A program made the translations under genes and the position numbers. This document shows, one piece after another, positions 26,159 through 34,810 of a stretch of DNA of 64,000 nt (the stretch's first letter is position 1; each line of letters begins with the position of its first letter). Origin of the DNA: Parvibaculum sp. (GTDB taxonomy: Bacteria; Pseudomonadota; Alphaproteobacteria; Parvibaculales; Parvibaculaceae); assembly GCA_002694985.1 (NCBI GenBank), contig NZNS01000002.1, positions 62,001 through 126,000 of the forward strand. The letters run 5' to 3'. The notes under the pieces were generated by a model that had not been told where the DNA came from, searched no databases, and was given only the letters and a program-made list of their open reading frames with translations.

Positions 26159-26249
26159 TTGTGCCTCCGTTTGCCCTGTCTCATCAGTTTCCGAGTTAGG
26201 CCGAACTGCCTGGTCGCCCCTCCTGAATGGTCACGTGAATAATTTGACC

Positions 26250-26278
26250 TTGATTTCGTAAAATCCCCTCGGTATTCT
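26250..26278 (+). promoter_or_regulatory. Promoter of the 26303 operon
   Basis: TTGATT (26250-26255), 17-bp spacer, TATTCT (26273-26278), ending 24 bp before the first start codon. It fits a housekeeping sigma factor promoter. Confidence 0.5.
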
Positions 26279-26302
26279 AAACGAAAATAGCGAGGCTCGA
26301 GC

Positions 26303-26893
26303 TTGTCAATTCCCAGCCAAACCACAGTGCGTCCTATACTGGACGAAATCCGCGACCACATCGTCTCAGCCGTCCTTCACGCATGGGACGATTGGCTGGC
26401 AAGCGGCTTCGTTGGCATATGGCGATGCAAACGCAGTCGCGCCAACTTCGTCTGGGAACAGATAATCGACCGGGCTCAAACCACGTTGATGGGCCACGAT
26501 GCTGTCCACGTGATCGATGGCAATGAGACGATGAAGTTCCTCGTTCGGAACGAGGTCCTGTTTCGGTTCAAGAAAGCCGACGCGACGGGCCGCACCTCCA
26601 ATGTTGCTACGCAGCTTGCGCTCGCTTTCCATGATCATGAACAGGACCTCTTCGGTCTGCCGGAAGTGCAGCGTGTCGAGGTCGTCTACAAGCTGAACAG
26701 GCTCGAAACGCAGGTCGAAGACGTATGCGTCGTTGCTCGCAATGGTGATTCGGTCGCCTGGGAATACAGCCTGCTGGATGCGAGCGAAGCGGTGGTGCCG
26801 TTGCCGATGTCCGAGCCGCAACCCGAGCGGCCCGCCGCGAAGATCGTTAAACTCAAGGGCGCTTCGGACGACCGCAAGAAGCGGCAAGAATGA
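26303..26893 (+). CDS. Hypothetical protein, first gene of XRE-ImmA operon
   Basis: 196 residues from a TTG start; the nearest in-frame ATG would remove a third of the protein. The sequence is acidic-hydrophilic with HAWDDWLASGFVGIWRCKR, VRNEVLFRFKKAD and a closing basic-Pro tail. It shares an ATGA overlap with the downstream XRE-ImmA gene, so they are translated together. I do not recognise the family. Known three- or four-gene sets with XRE-ImmA metallopeptidases use the protease to cut a partner under stress; this protein could be such a substrate. Confidence 0.65.
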   Translation: MSIPSQTTVRPILDEIRDHIVSAVLHAWDDWLASGFVGIWRCKRSRANFVWEQIIDRAQTTLMGHDAVHVIDGNETMKFLVRNEVLFRFKKADATGRTSNVATQLALAFHDHEQDLFGLPEVQRVEVVYKLNRLETQVEDVCVVARNGDSVAWEYSLLDASEAVVPLPMSEPQPERPAAKIVKLKGASDDRKKRQE

Positions 26894-27963
26894 TGTCAGC
26901 CGAATTCAATCAGGATCTGCTGCGAATAGCGCGGCAGGCGCGAGGATGGAGTCAAACCGAACTGTCCAAGCGCTCGGGGGTTTCTCAGGCCAATCTATCA
27001 AAGCTCGAGAACGGACTGATCGGTCCGACCGATGATGTGCTGACCAACGTCAGTGCAGCTCTGCGCTTCCCTATAGATTTCTTCTTTCAGAACGACAGGG
27101 TTATCGGTTTGCCGATGAGCGTCCAATACAGGAAACGCGCGAGCGTCGGACAGAAAGCAATCGAGCGTCTTGAAGCCGAACTGAACATCAGGATTTTGCA
27201 CATTCGCCGGCTACTCGATGCTGCCGAACTTGAACCTGAGCTTTCGCTTCCCCGCCTCGATGTTGACGAATACGGCGGCGACCCGGAACGAATTGCCGAT
27301 CTAATAAGGCGAACGTGGCTCGTACCATCTGGACCGATCCGCGATCTGGTGGCGTGGGTGGAGCGAGCAGGATGCATCGTCGTCCATTGTGACTTTGCCG
27401 CCCTCAAGGTTGATGGTTTTACCGTTCAGATACCAGACATGCCGCCATGCATTTTCCTGAACCGGAATATGCCTGCGGATCGCCAGCGGTTCAGTTTGGC
27501 ACACGAACTCGGTCATGTTGTGATGCATCAGGTCCCATCTCCGCAAATGGAGAACGAGGCCAACGATTTTGCGTCAGCGCTGCTTATGCCCGCGCGCGAT
27601 ATTCGCCCCCACCTCTCTGGTCGACGTCTCTCGATACAGCAACTCGCTGCGCTGAAACCGGTTTGGCGCGTGTCCATGGCAGCACTGCTCTACCGGGCAA
27701 ATGCAATTGGAGCCATTACCGAGAACCAGCGCCAGTACCTGTGGCGGCAGATGAGCGCGATGGGTTATCGCCGCGCCGAGCCGCCTGAACTCGACCTCAG
27801 GGTTGAGATGCCGACGGTATTGCCGGAGATCGTGCGACTACATCTCGAAGATCTTGGATATGGTTTATCCGACCTCGCCGAGGCGCTTCGTTCGAGTGAA
27901 GAAGATGTGCGGGCATTGCATCCGCTACCATCAAGCTCTCCACACCTTCGCCTTGTGAAATAG
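26890..27963 (+). CDS. XRE-family regulator fused to ImmA/IrrE metallopeptidase
   Basis: 357 residues. N-terminal helix-turn-helix (about 8-62, ARGWSQTELSKRSGVSQANLSKLENG in parts) and C-terminal COG2856-type peptidase with the zinc motif LAHELGHVVMH (about 200-210) plus a downstream Glu in NEANDFASALLMPA. Such fusions (IrrE/ImmA type) bind DNA and cleave repressors or antitoxins when triggered by DNA damage or infection. Overlaps the preceding gene by 4 bp. Downstream a truncated third gene begins in the same frame right after the stop codon. Confidence 0.85.
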   Translation: MMSAEFNQDLLRIARQARGWSQTELSKRSGVSQANLSKLENGLIGPTDDVLTNVSAALRFPIDFFFQNDRVIGLPMSVQYRKRASVGQKAIERLEAELNIRILHIRRLLDAAELEPELSLPRLDVDEYGGDPERIADLIRRTWLVPSGPIRDLVAWVERAGCIVVHCDFAALKVDGFTVQIPDMPPCIFLNRNMPADRQRFSLAHELGHVVMHQVPSPQMENEANDFASALLMPARDIRPHLSGRRLSIQQLAALKPVWRVSMAALLYRANAIGAITENQRQYLWRQMSAMGYRRAEPPELDLRVEMPTVLPEIVRLHLEDLGYGLSDLAEALRSSEEDVRALHPLPSSSPHLRLVK

Positions 27964-28018
27964 CGCCCGCCGAGAACTTCTGGATACGATTTTCGCCAGC
28001 TCTCACCTCACGACCTAG

Positions 28019-29381
28019 CAGGCTGCTGAAGAAGTCGGCGAGGCGGAACGGTTTCCCTTCTGGGTGGTCGGCGGCGTTCGGCTTCGGGTTGGTCGAGGCA
28101 ATGAGTGTGGGTGCCTGATGCCGCCCCCTGTCGTCAAGCTCCGAGCAGCCGAGGTAGCCGGGCGAGATTGTTGGCGGCCATGGTCAGGATGAAGCGGGAG
28201 CGCACCCTTTCGAGGCCGCGATAGACGGTCTGGGCCATGCCGCCGACGGTCTTGGCCCAGCCGAAGGCCTCCTCGATGCGTTTGCGGTTCCTGATCGACA
28301 AGGCATAGCCCTCGTGTCGGGTGGTGCGGCCGTCGATCGCTGAATATCGCGTTTTCTGCGCGACATGCGGCGTGACACAGGCCTGGCGCAGATCGGCGAC
28401 GAACTCGGCGGCGTCGAAGCCCTTGTCCGCGCCCAGTGTCAGTTGCCGGGTCGATCCGGGGGAATGGCGATGGATCATGTCCATTGCCGCGCGCCGTTCC
28501 GCATGACCATCGGCCTGCGTCAGGTCGCCCTGCACGATCAGACCGGCGCGGTTCTCCATCAGCGCGTGGCCGATGAAGCACAGCATGGCGCCGGTGCCGG
28601 GGGACTTCTTGTAGAGCCGCGCATCGGGGTCCGTGGTCGAGGCATGGGTGGCGTTGGACCGCCTCTCGCCCCGGAAATCGACTTCTGCATTGCGGCTTTG
28701 GCGGGTGGGGCGGGGCATCGGGTCGGTCTCGGCTTCGGTTGCTTCGGTCAGGTCTTCAGCAGTCGCGTCGGGTCCGGGCGGGTCGCCCGGATCGTCGTCG
28801 GGCGGAGTGCCGATGGCTTTGGGCTGGAAACTCTTCATCGAGGCCCAGGCCTTGACCAGCGTGCCATCGACCGAGAAGTGATCGTCCGACAACAGCGGCG
28901 CGACCTCGCGGTGGGCCAGGATCGCCGCCATCACCTTGCGCGACATGTCGGTCGTCAGCAGCCGGTCGCGGTTCTTGGTGAAGACGGTCGGGACCCAGAC
29001 CGGATCGTCGATCCCGAGGCCGACGAACCAGCGGAACAAGAGGTTGTATTGCATCTGTTCCATAAGCTGCCGCTCGGAGCGGACCGAGAACAGGATCTGG
29101 ATCAGGCTCGCGCGGATCAGCCGTTCCGGCGCGATCGAGGGCCGGCCGAAATCGGTGTAAAGCGCCTCGAACTCGGCATCCAGGCTCGCAAGCGCGTCGT
29201 TCACCACCTGCCGGATCTTGCGCAGCGGATGCCGCGCGGGGATGCGCGCTTCCAAGTCGACATAGCTGAACAGCGACCCGCTCGCCTCGTCCATCCCGCG
29301 CATCATCACCCTCGCCAAAGCCTGCGAAGGGTGAATCATGTTCCTCGAACCGGGCCAAGGGCCGACTTCTTCAGCAGCCTG
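28019..29381 (-). mobile_element. IS5-family insertion sequence, intact, CTAG target duplication
   Basis: 1363 bp. The ends are perfect inverted repeats of at least 21 bp beginning CAGGCTGCTGAAGAAG (28019 on, and its complement ending at 29381). CTAG is duplicated on both sides (28015-28018 and 29382-29385), matching the YTAR target preference of IS5-type elements. It carries one full transposase gene on the minus strand. The insertion split the GIY-YIG remnant. Confidence 0.92.
28134..29339 (-). CDS. IS5-family DDE transposase
   Basis: 401 residues. Begins with MRGMDEASGSLFSYVDLEARIP and an N-terminal DUF772-type segment (RPSIAPERLIRASLIQILFSVRSERQLMEQ in parts), then a DDE domain with SVDGTLVKAWAS (first Asp), TLGADKGFDAAEF (second Asp) and RNRKRIEEAFGWAKTVGG (Glu with YREK-like motif). 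The gene appears intact, so the copy could be active. A 40-bp leader separates the start from the right end of the element. Confidence 0.92.
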   Translation of the reverse strand: MIHPSQALARVMMRGMDEASGSLFSYVDLEARIPARHPLRKIRQVVNDALASLDAEFEALYTDFGRPSIAPERLIRASLIQILFSVRSERQLMEQMQYNLLFRWFVGLGIDDPVWVPTVFTKNRDRLLTTDMSRKVMAAILAHREVAPLLSDDHFSVDGTLVKAWASMKSFQPKAIGTPPDDDPGDPPGPDATAEDLTEATEAETDPMPRPTRQSRNAEVDFRGERRSNATHASTTDPDARLYKKSPGTGAMLCFIGHALMENRAGLIVQGDLTQADGHAERRAAMDMIHRHSPGSTRQLTLGADKGFDAAEFVADLRQACVTPHVAQKTRYSAIDGRTTRHEGYALSIRNRKRIEEAFGWAKTVGGMAQTVYRGLERVRSRFILTMAANNLARLPRLLGA

Positions 29382-29677
29382 CTAGAACAAGCCGTCAGCA
29401 AAGTCATCGGCGCCATGCCGTTCCTTTGGCTAGCGATCGACGACGAGCCCGGTCCAGGCAGCCTCAGGGGCTACATCGAGCGCAACGCAATCGCACTCCT
29501 GAGTAACTGCGCCAGAGAACCGCTCGATCCGGCGTCCGGCAATTGGTTGGGTAGGTTGTGCAACAGGGATCTCGTCAGGACATCGGGTCTGTGGAATCAG
29601 AACCATGTAAATGAGCAATACGATCCGGCGTTCCTGGACACCCTGGAATCAATGATCGATGACATGGAGAATGTCGC

Positions 29678-30331
29678 ATGATCGCTGTCATCCAATGCGC
29701 TGCGTCCAAGAAACCGAACGCGGGCCATCTTCAGCGGCGCGATGGCAGGAAAGTTCTGTTTGTCGCCGATCCCGAAAGTGCGCCTGCCGATGTGTCCCAT
29801 GTCTATGCCCGTCCTGACGATATGGCCGATTCTGGCCGTTCGTGGCGAGACGAGTTGTTGAGTTACAATGATGCGCCGGGAAACAATCCACTCGGGTTGC
29901 TGCCCGCTTGGCAACTCTATGAGAACGAGACCTACGCCCTTCTCGCTGAACGGTATGGAGTAGACCGGCTTTACATTCTCTCAGCCGGATGGGGGTTACT
30001 CTCTTCAGATTTCCTGACGCCAAAGTACGACATCACCTTCAGCGCACAGGCGGATGCCTACAAACGGAGACGAAAAAAAGACCGGTACAATGACTTGCGC
30101 ATGTTGCCGCCCGACACAGATGAGCCGGCGGTGTTCTTTGTAAGCAGGGGGTATGTCCAGCTCGCACGCACTCTAACAGAGGGCCTCAGGGGCCCCCGCC
30201 ATTTATTCTACAATTCCACAACACCACCGGATGCACCGGGGTTCATTCTTAACGCCTATGAAACGCGAACGCGCACGAACTGGCAGTATGAGTGTGCCAA
30301 ATCGCTTTTGGCCGGGAACATTGAGATTTAG
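29678..30331 (+). CDS. DUF6884 / YaaA-like protein
   Basis: 217 residues. Opens MIAVIQCAASKKPNAGHL, then YNDAPGNNPLGLLPAWQLYENETYALLAERYGVDRLYILSAGWGLL (in parts) and a later FFVSRGYVQLARTL. This is the pattern of DUF6884 proteins, distant relatives of YaaA, in which a Cys-x-x-x-Lys near the N-terminus and an SAGWGL loop are conserved; YaaA protects DNA from peroxide and iron damage and related folds act in base modification. It overlaps the GIY-YIG remnant by 4 bp. Now separated from its operon promoter by the IS, so expression may depend on the IS. Confidence 0.7.
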   Translation: MIAVIQCAASKKPNAGHLQRRDGRKVLFVADPESAPADVSHVYARPDDMADSGRSWRDELLSYNDAPGNNPLGLLPAWQLYENETYALLAERYGVDRLYILSAGWGLLSSDFLTPKYDITFSAQADAYKRRRKKDRYNDLRMLPPDTDEPAVFFVSRGYVQLARTLTEGLRGPRHLFYNSTTPPDAPGFILNAYETRTRTNWQYECAKSLLAGNIEI

Positions 30332-30665
30332 GCCTTCGCAGCCCAAACCTGTCTGCAATTGAGAAAATAGCGGCTTTGTCCGCACTCCCGACATTCCATT
30401 GTCTCGCAGCAATCTGCAAGAGCTCGGTCCTTTTGGGACCCGATCAGCATGGGTTTACCACGACGGTGCGACATATCTGGTAAGGAGCTTGACTGAATGG
30501 GGAAGGCCTTCCCCCTGGTCGGCACTGCGTTGCCGACACACCCCCTTCAGCGGGGAGACCCCGCAACGCCCCCTGAGAGGAAGAGTGCGGACGGGTTTTC
30601 CGTGACGGGTTGATGGCTGGAGGAGTGGCCTCCGGCGCCCGTCGCGGAGATCATCCCGATGGCCA
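30332..30665 (+). other. Remnant of a GC-rich element leader, no gene
   Basis: No supportable protein. 30541-30576 (CCCCTTCAGCGGGG, then ACCCCGCAACGCCCC and CTGAG) matches 6058-6093 of the leader before DUF2958, so a piece of a similar element leader ended here. The right end fuses into the gene fragment at 30666. Confidence 0.5.
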
Positions 30666-31100
30666 GACAATCGCAATCTAATCGGGGGGCATCTGGCCCG
30701 CAGCTACAGCAAGGGTGATCACAATTTCGACTCCCGGCACCTCCATGCACAGTTTCTGTTCCTGATAGGATCGGCCGCCGAGGCTGCGGAGATTTTTGCC
30801 GAGGTGGATAAACGGGCGCCAGCCGATTGGAGGTCGGCAATTCCCCGGCGGGACTCTCCCATTTCGAAACTCCTCGGCCGATATAGCGGTATCGTGAGAA
30901 AGCAGGAGTTGAATTATCTCTTCGTGAGATCATCAGCCTACCCGAAGGACATCTATGGTCGGCAGGACCAGGCGTCTCCCGATGATTGGCTCAATCTCAC
31001 GGTCGGGTCAGAGATGAACTTCCTGATTCAGTTCACCAGATCGGGTCCTATTGCCACCGACATGAAACCGGGCCGCGTTGCCATGAGCGCCGGCGCCTAA
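30666..31100 (+). pseudogene. 5'-truncated gene fragment, unknown family
   Basis: The frame is open from 30606 to 31100. From about 30666 the translation turns protein-like (LIGGHLARSYSKGDHNFD, HLHAQFLFLIGSAAEAAEIF, SKLLGRYSGIVRKQELNYLF, YGRQDQASPDDWLNLTVG) but there is no start codon before ATG 30804, which lies inside the conserved-looking part. So this is the C-terminal end of a longer protein whose 5' part was lost at the leader junction. I do not recognise it. An internal start would give 98 residues. Confidence 0.5.
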
Positions 31101-31144
31101 CGATTTTCGTTTCCTCGTTGCTGCGTAGCGGACCCCGCACAATC

Positions 31145-32077
31145 TCAGGCATCATCGCGCGGCTGTGGCACCACGAGCCCCAGCCGGAGCGCTTGGTCCA
31201 ACAGGGACTTGACCGAGGAGGCCGCCCATTGCCGCCCGCCACGCGGCGTCCGCTCGCGCATCCGCTCAAGCTGGGCGGCGATGTCGCGCAAGCTGAGATC
31301 CGGGTCGGCGATGGCGATGCCGGCGACGAGCGTCATCAGCCGATCCTCGGGCGGGCGCCGCGGTGAGCGCCGAAGCAGCTCCGCCTCCGCCATCCTCTCC
31401 TGCACGAGTCGATGCACGGCGCGCCGCAGCTTTTCGATGGTCCAGCTCTGGCCGCGATTGTTTAGTACCCGCACCACGTCGTCCCAGCTGTGCTGCGGAC
31501 GCAGGCGCCGCACGATCGGCAGCCAGACCGAGGCCGAGGCGATCAGATCGCCCACATAGACACGCTGACGTGCCGCCGAGGCGGCGCGGATGGCTTCCGG
31601 CCGACGCTCGCGCAGGCCGGGATTGCCGGCGATCTTGCCCCGCGCCTTGGCCGCTCGCATGCCGGCCTTGGTGCGTTCGGCGATCAGAGCACGCTCAAGC
31701 TGGGCGACGGCCCCGAGCACCTGCAGCGAGAACATGCCCTGCGGCGTCGAGGTGTCGATCGGGTCGCGCAGCGAGCGGAAGTGGGCCTGACGTTCCTCCA
31801 GCTCCTCGATCACCACGAGTAGGTGGCTGACCGAGCGGGCGAGGCGGTCGAGCCGCACCACCACCAGGACGTCGCCGGCGCGGATCTCGCGCATCAGCTT
31901 GGCCAGCACCGGCCGGGCCCGCGAGGCCCCGGAGCCGTGCTCCTGGTGGATGATCTGGCAGCCGGCCGCGCGCAGCTCGTCGACCTGGGCATCGGTCGCC
32001 TGCTCGTCGGTCGAGACCCGGGCATAGCCGATCAGGCGGCGAGCCGGCCGGGGAGGGGAGAAGGCGGGGCGGGCCAT
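31145..32077 (-). CDS. Serine recombinase (Tn3-type resolvase) with long C-terminal extension
   Basis: 310 residues from ATG 32077; an in-frame TTG at 32113 is less likely. Catalytic domain with GYARVSTDEQATDAQ (nucleophile Ser), VVRLDRLARSVSHLL and LQVLGAVAQLERALIAERTKAG is that of small resolvase/invertases. Instead of the usual 45-residue helix-turn-helix end there are about 150 further residues (WDDVVRVLNNRGQSW, IEKLRRAVHRLVQERM, SLRDIAAQLERM). The neighbouring vapBC pair on the same strand suggests a transposon-borne resolvase/toxin-antitoxin cassette, but no transposon ends are visible. Confidence 0.85.
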   Translation of the reverse strand: MARPAFSPPRPARRLIGYARVSTDEQATDAQVDELRAAGCQIIHQEHGSGASRARPVLAKLMREIRAGDVLVVVRLDRLARSVSHLLVVIEELEERQAHFRSLRDPIDTSTPQGMFSLQVLGAVAQLERALIAERTKAGMRAAKARGKIAGNPGLRERRPEAIRAASAARQRVYVGDLIASASVWLPIVRRLRPQHSWDDVVRVLNNRGQSWTIEKLRRAVHRLVQERMAEAELLRRSPRRPPEDRLMTLVAGIAIADPDLSLRDIAAQLERMRERTPRGGRQWAASSVKSLLDQALRLGLVVPQPRDDA

Positions 32078-32299
32078 GGTGCTTCCAGGGGCGATTATAG
32101 GGCCTTTGTACAATCAATACAGATTTGAGCAAACGAACCTTTGCAGGCGTGTTTTATCGATCGCGTCAGAGGACCGTGAAGGCGGCCGGTGGGTTTCAGA
32201 TGGACCCAAGGGTCATCTAACGTCAAAACGCTCGCCTACGGCCTTCTGTGCGGAAAAGGGGCGCTTTCAGGGACCTTGGAGGCGCGTGAGGTGGGATGG

Positions 32300-32686
32300 T
32301 TAGGCCGCAAGGATGTCGGTTTTGGAAAAATCGTTGCCGATAAAGAGTAGGCGCTCGTTGGAGCGCTTCGACAGGGCATAGGAAAAGCAATCGGCGAAAT
32401 TCAGTGCGGCCGGGTGGCGCCCCTTACCATAAGCAAGCCAGGCCTGCGTTGCCAGGTCCGCCAGCTCCGCGTCGACCGGAATGATGTCGGCCCCAATTTT
32501 GGTGAGCCACAGGTCGATCTCGGCGAGCGCGTGCTCGCCGCGCCGGCTGACCAGAACCATTCGGGCCTCAAACACGCATGTAGCGGGGACGAGGCGAACA
32601 GGGGCGCCGACGATCAATCGCTCGAGCGCATCGGCTTCAGGCTCATTGCGCAGGATCGCAACAATGGCAGAGGTATCGATCACCAT
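32300..32686 (-). CDS. vapC: VapC toxin, PIN-domain ribonuclease
   Basis: 128 residues with all four PIN acidic residues in place: Asp4 (MVIDTSAIVAIL), Glu about 41 (CVFEARMVL), Asp about 97 (NFADCFSYALSK) and Asp about 115 (FIGNDFSKTDI). VapC enzymes cut tRNA or rRNA with Mg2+. The start codon overlaps the vapB stop (ATGA), the typical coupled order antitoxin-toxin. The 222 bp between its end and the resolvase start hold no gene. Confidence 0.9.
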   Translation of the reverse strand: MVIDTSAIVAILRNEPEADALERLIVGAPVRLVPATCVFEARMVLVSRRGEHALAEIDLWLTKIGADIIPVDAELADLATQAWLAYGKGRHPAALNFADCFSYALSKRSNERLLFIGNDFSKTDILAA

Positions 32687-32943
32687 CAGTTTGGGATTCC
32701 GTGCTCGTCGAAGCCAACGATCTCCTCGTCACTCCTGGTGTCGAGCTCAGGTAACCGCGCCACCCGCTCGCGGATTGCACGCAGCTCGCCGAGAAGACGT
32801 GCTTGAGCGGTATCTCCATAGCCCATGCGGTGCAGGCGTTCGCTCAGGGCCTGGTGAATGGCGGCAGTCTTGGTGACGCCCTGGCGGCGGGCGAGCTCGT
32901 CGGCAAGGGCGACGGTCGCCGGATTTTTGATGTTCAGAGACAT
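32686..32943 (-). CDS. vapB: VapB-family antitoxin
   Basis: 85 residues from ATG 32943 (MSLNIKNPATVALADELARRQG); the frame is open to 33072 but the family starts here. The N-terminal part is the DNA-binding region of VapB (PSK-type), the C-terminal acidic stretch ELDTRSDEEIVGFDE binds the toxin. Forms a type II pair with VapC and probably represses the operon. A 25-bp palindrome 67-91 bp upstream (33010-33034) may be its operator. Confidence 0.88.
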   Translation of the reverse strand: MSLNIKNPATVALADELARRQGVTKTAAIHQALSERLHRMGYGDTAQARLLGELRAIRERVARLPELDTRSDEEIVGFDEHGIPN

Positions 32944-33009
32944 GGGAAGGGTTCCGAATATTCTACCTTTCAGGTCATTTCTACCCTGTTTGGCGCCCTC
33001 TGTCAATAT

Positions 33010-33034
33010 GTCCGATAATGCAACATTATCGGAC
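33010..33034. promoter_or_regulatory. Perfect 11-bp inverted repeat between vapB and DUF1403
   Basis: GTCCGATAATG CAA CATTATCGGAC (33010-33034), 11 of 11 paired with a 3-base loop, followed by GTTTTTG on the plus strand. It could be the vapBC operator, a recombination site of the resolvase, or a terminator read from the left. Confidence 0.6.
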
Positions 33035-33112
33035 GTTTTTGATTCATGACACGGCGTGCGCTTTGGCGTCAATATAGTGGCATGAAGCGCACGCCTCGGC
33101 TATGCTGTGCCC

Positions 33113-34066
33113 ATGATTCCGGCCGTCGTCCATCCCTGCGCGCCTGACCGTTCGCCACCGACCGTGCCGGGCTGGGCGGTGCCGCGTGGGGCGGTGACGA
33201 GCGATGCGGAGGCGGCCTTCTTCGCCGGTTCCGCTTTGAATTCGCTCGACAATCTGGTTCGTTCCGATCCAGCTTGGGCCGGCGCCTGGCGCCAGCGTCT
33301 CGCTTTGAAATGCGCCGCCGCGGCCGTGTCCGTCGTCGGCCGCGCTGAGGACGAGGGCGCGTTGCGTGATGCCTGGCATCTGCGCCAGCCGGGTGACGAT
33401 CCAGGCCCTGCCGGCAATATTCTCGCCGCCTGGAAGCGCCTCGCAGGCCGCTCGCCCGGAGTTGATCTGGAGACCCTGCGGTCGACCGTAGCGCTGCTCG
33501 GCCTACGCTGGAGCGACGAGCTGGCGCCGCTGGTGGATCGGGTCGGCGATCTTGCCCGCACTGGAGCTCCCGCGCCCTTCGCCGCCGCCGCGATCGCCGG
33601 CGACGTGCAGGCGCTGCGGGCCGACGCCGACCTGCTCGGCTGGTGGCTCGCCGACCAGGTGCTGGCACTGCGGCTGCGCTGGCCGCTGCCGGTGCCGATC
33701 CTCATCGCGCAGGCGCGCAGCAGCGCCTTCCGGGGCGAGGGCAGTCGTGGCCGGATTCGCCCGGGAGGAGAAGGGTTCCAGCGCGCGGTCTGCGTCGCGC
33801 TCGCACAGGCAGCGGTGGAGGCCTGTCGGCTGGCCGGCGATGTCGCTGACCGTGCGGCCCGACTCGAGGCCGTGGCGCCGAAGTTGCGCGCGAAAGGAGC
33901 AGGGGAGGCGATCCGGCTGTTGCTCGACGACGATGCCGTTCCAGGCACGCTGCAAACCGCGCACCTGTCGCGCTGGGGTGCCCGACGTCTGTTCGAACGC
34001 CTCGAGACACTGGGCGCGGTGCGCGAGCTCTCCGGCCGGCCGGCCTTCCGGCTCTACGGGCTGTAG
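33113..34066 (+). CDS. DUF1403 family protein
   Basis: 317 residues from ATG 33113 (GTG 33107 also possible). The opening PPTVPGWAVPRGAV, the AAFFAGSALNSLDNLVRSDPAWAGAWRQRLAL run (in parts) and WSDELAPLVDRVGDLARTG are typical of DUF1403, and the C-terminal 60 residues (MSRWGARRLFERLETLGAVRELSGRPAFRLYGL-type end) look like a winged helix. Function unknown; the family is restricted to alphaproteobacterial plasmids and integrative elements and is regularly followed by a ScpB paralogue, as here (3 bp gap). Confidence 0.88.
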   Translation: MIPAVVHPCAPDRSPPTVPGWAVPRGAVTSDAEAAFFAGSALNSLDNLVRSDPAWAGAWRQRLALKCAAAAVSVVGRAEDEGALRDAWHLRQPGDDPGPAGNILAAWKRLAGRSPGVDLETLRSTVALLGLRWSDELAPLVDRVGDLARTGAPAPFAAAAIAGDVQALRADADLLGWWLADQVLALRLRWPLPVPILIAQARSSAFRGEGSRGRIRPGGEGFQRAVCVALAQAAVEACRLAGDVADRAARLEAVAPKLRAKGAGEAIRLLLDDDAVPGTLQTAHLSRWGARRLFERLETLGAVRELSGRPAFRLYGL

Positions 34067-34069
34067 ACC

Positions 34070-34762
34070 ATGGCAAAGCGGGCGCGGCGCGAGGAAGGAC
34101 TCGATATCGAGCTCGCGGAATTGCCGGCCGAGCTGCGCTGGCGCGAATGGATGGGCAGGGTCGAGGCGGTGATCTTCGCCTCGCCGGAGCCGGTCGGCCG
34201 GGAGGTGTTGGCCCGCGTTGTCGGGCGCGAGTGCAATCTCGACCTGATCATCGATGACATCCGCGAGGAGCTGCGCGGCCGCCCTTATGAGCTCGTGGCC
34301 GTCGCTGGCGGCTGGCAGCATCGCACGAAGAGCGGTTTCGCCAATGCGATCCGTGCCGCCACTGGCCTTGGGACCGGGACGAAGCCGCTGTCGCAGTCGG
34401 ACGCTCTGATCCTGATGTGCATCGCGTATTTTCAGCCGATCACCCGTGGCGAACTCGGCCAGTTCTTCGGCAAGGAAGTCAGTCGGGACGTGATCGGCCA
34501 TCTGCGCGCCCTGGGCTTCATCGCTGCCGGACCGCGGTCCCCGCAACCGGGAGCGCCCTACACCTACGTGACGACGAATGAATTCCTTTCTCACTTCGGT
34601 TTCGACACGCTGCGCGACCTGCCGGATATGGAAGCGCTGGAGGACGCCGGCCTGCTGAGCAAGGAGAAGCTGCTGGCGGGAGAAATTCCGATAGGTGGCC
34701 GCGAGCACGATGGCGGCGAAGAAGGCGGCGAGGACGAGGGCAATCTGCTCGCGGAGCCGTAG
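34070..34762 (+). CDS. ScpB-family protein, plasmid/element type
   Basis: 230 residues. WREWMGRVEAVIFASPEPVGREVLARVV and QSDALILMCIAYFQPITRGELGQFFGKEVSRDVIGHL (in parts) form the two winged helices of ScpB, which with ScpA and SMC makes the chromosome condensation complex. This copy has an acidic Gly-rich tail (GGREHDGGEEGGEDEG) and is coupled to DUF1403 rather than to scpA, so it is an element-encoded paralogue. It may interfere with or borrow host SMC for element maintenance; that is inference. Confidence 0.88.
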   Translation: MAKRARREEGLDIELAELPAELRWREWMGRVEAVIFASPEPVGREVLARVVGRECNLDLIIDDIREELRGRPYELVAVAGGWQHRTKSGFANAIRAATGLGTGTKPLSQSDALILMCIAYFQPITRGELGQFFGKEVSRDVIGHLRALGFIAAGPRSPQPGAPYTYVTTNEFLSHFGFDTLRDLPDMEALEDAGLLSKEKLLAGEIPIGGREHDGGEEGGEDEGNLLAEP

Positions 34763-34810
34763 GAGCAGCGATGATTTTAGGCGACGATTTGAGTTGGAGC
34801 TGGTTTTCGT

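Larger units (their letters stand above)
27964..29681 (+). pseudogene. Remnant of GIY-YIG-type nuclease gene, 5' truncated and split by IS5
   Basis: If 28019-29381 plus one CTAG copy are removed, bases 27964-28018 join 29386-29681 in one open frame: TSGYDFRQLSPHDLEQAVSK, then IGAMPFLWLAIDDEPG, GYIERNAIALLSN, WLGRLCNRDLVRTSGLWNQN and YDPAFLDTLE. I recall this pattern from the C-terminal half of GIY-YIG nuclease proteins found beside DUF6884 genes. The frame begins directly at the stop codon of the ImmA gene with no start codon, so the N-terminal nuclease half was lost before the IS arrived. The 3' end overlaps the DUF6884 gene by 4 bp, as in an intact operon. Confidence 0.65.
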
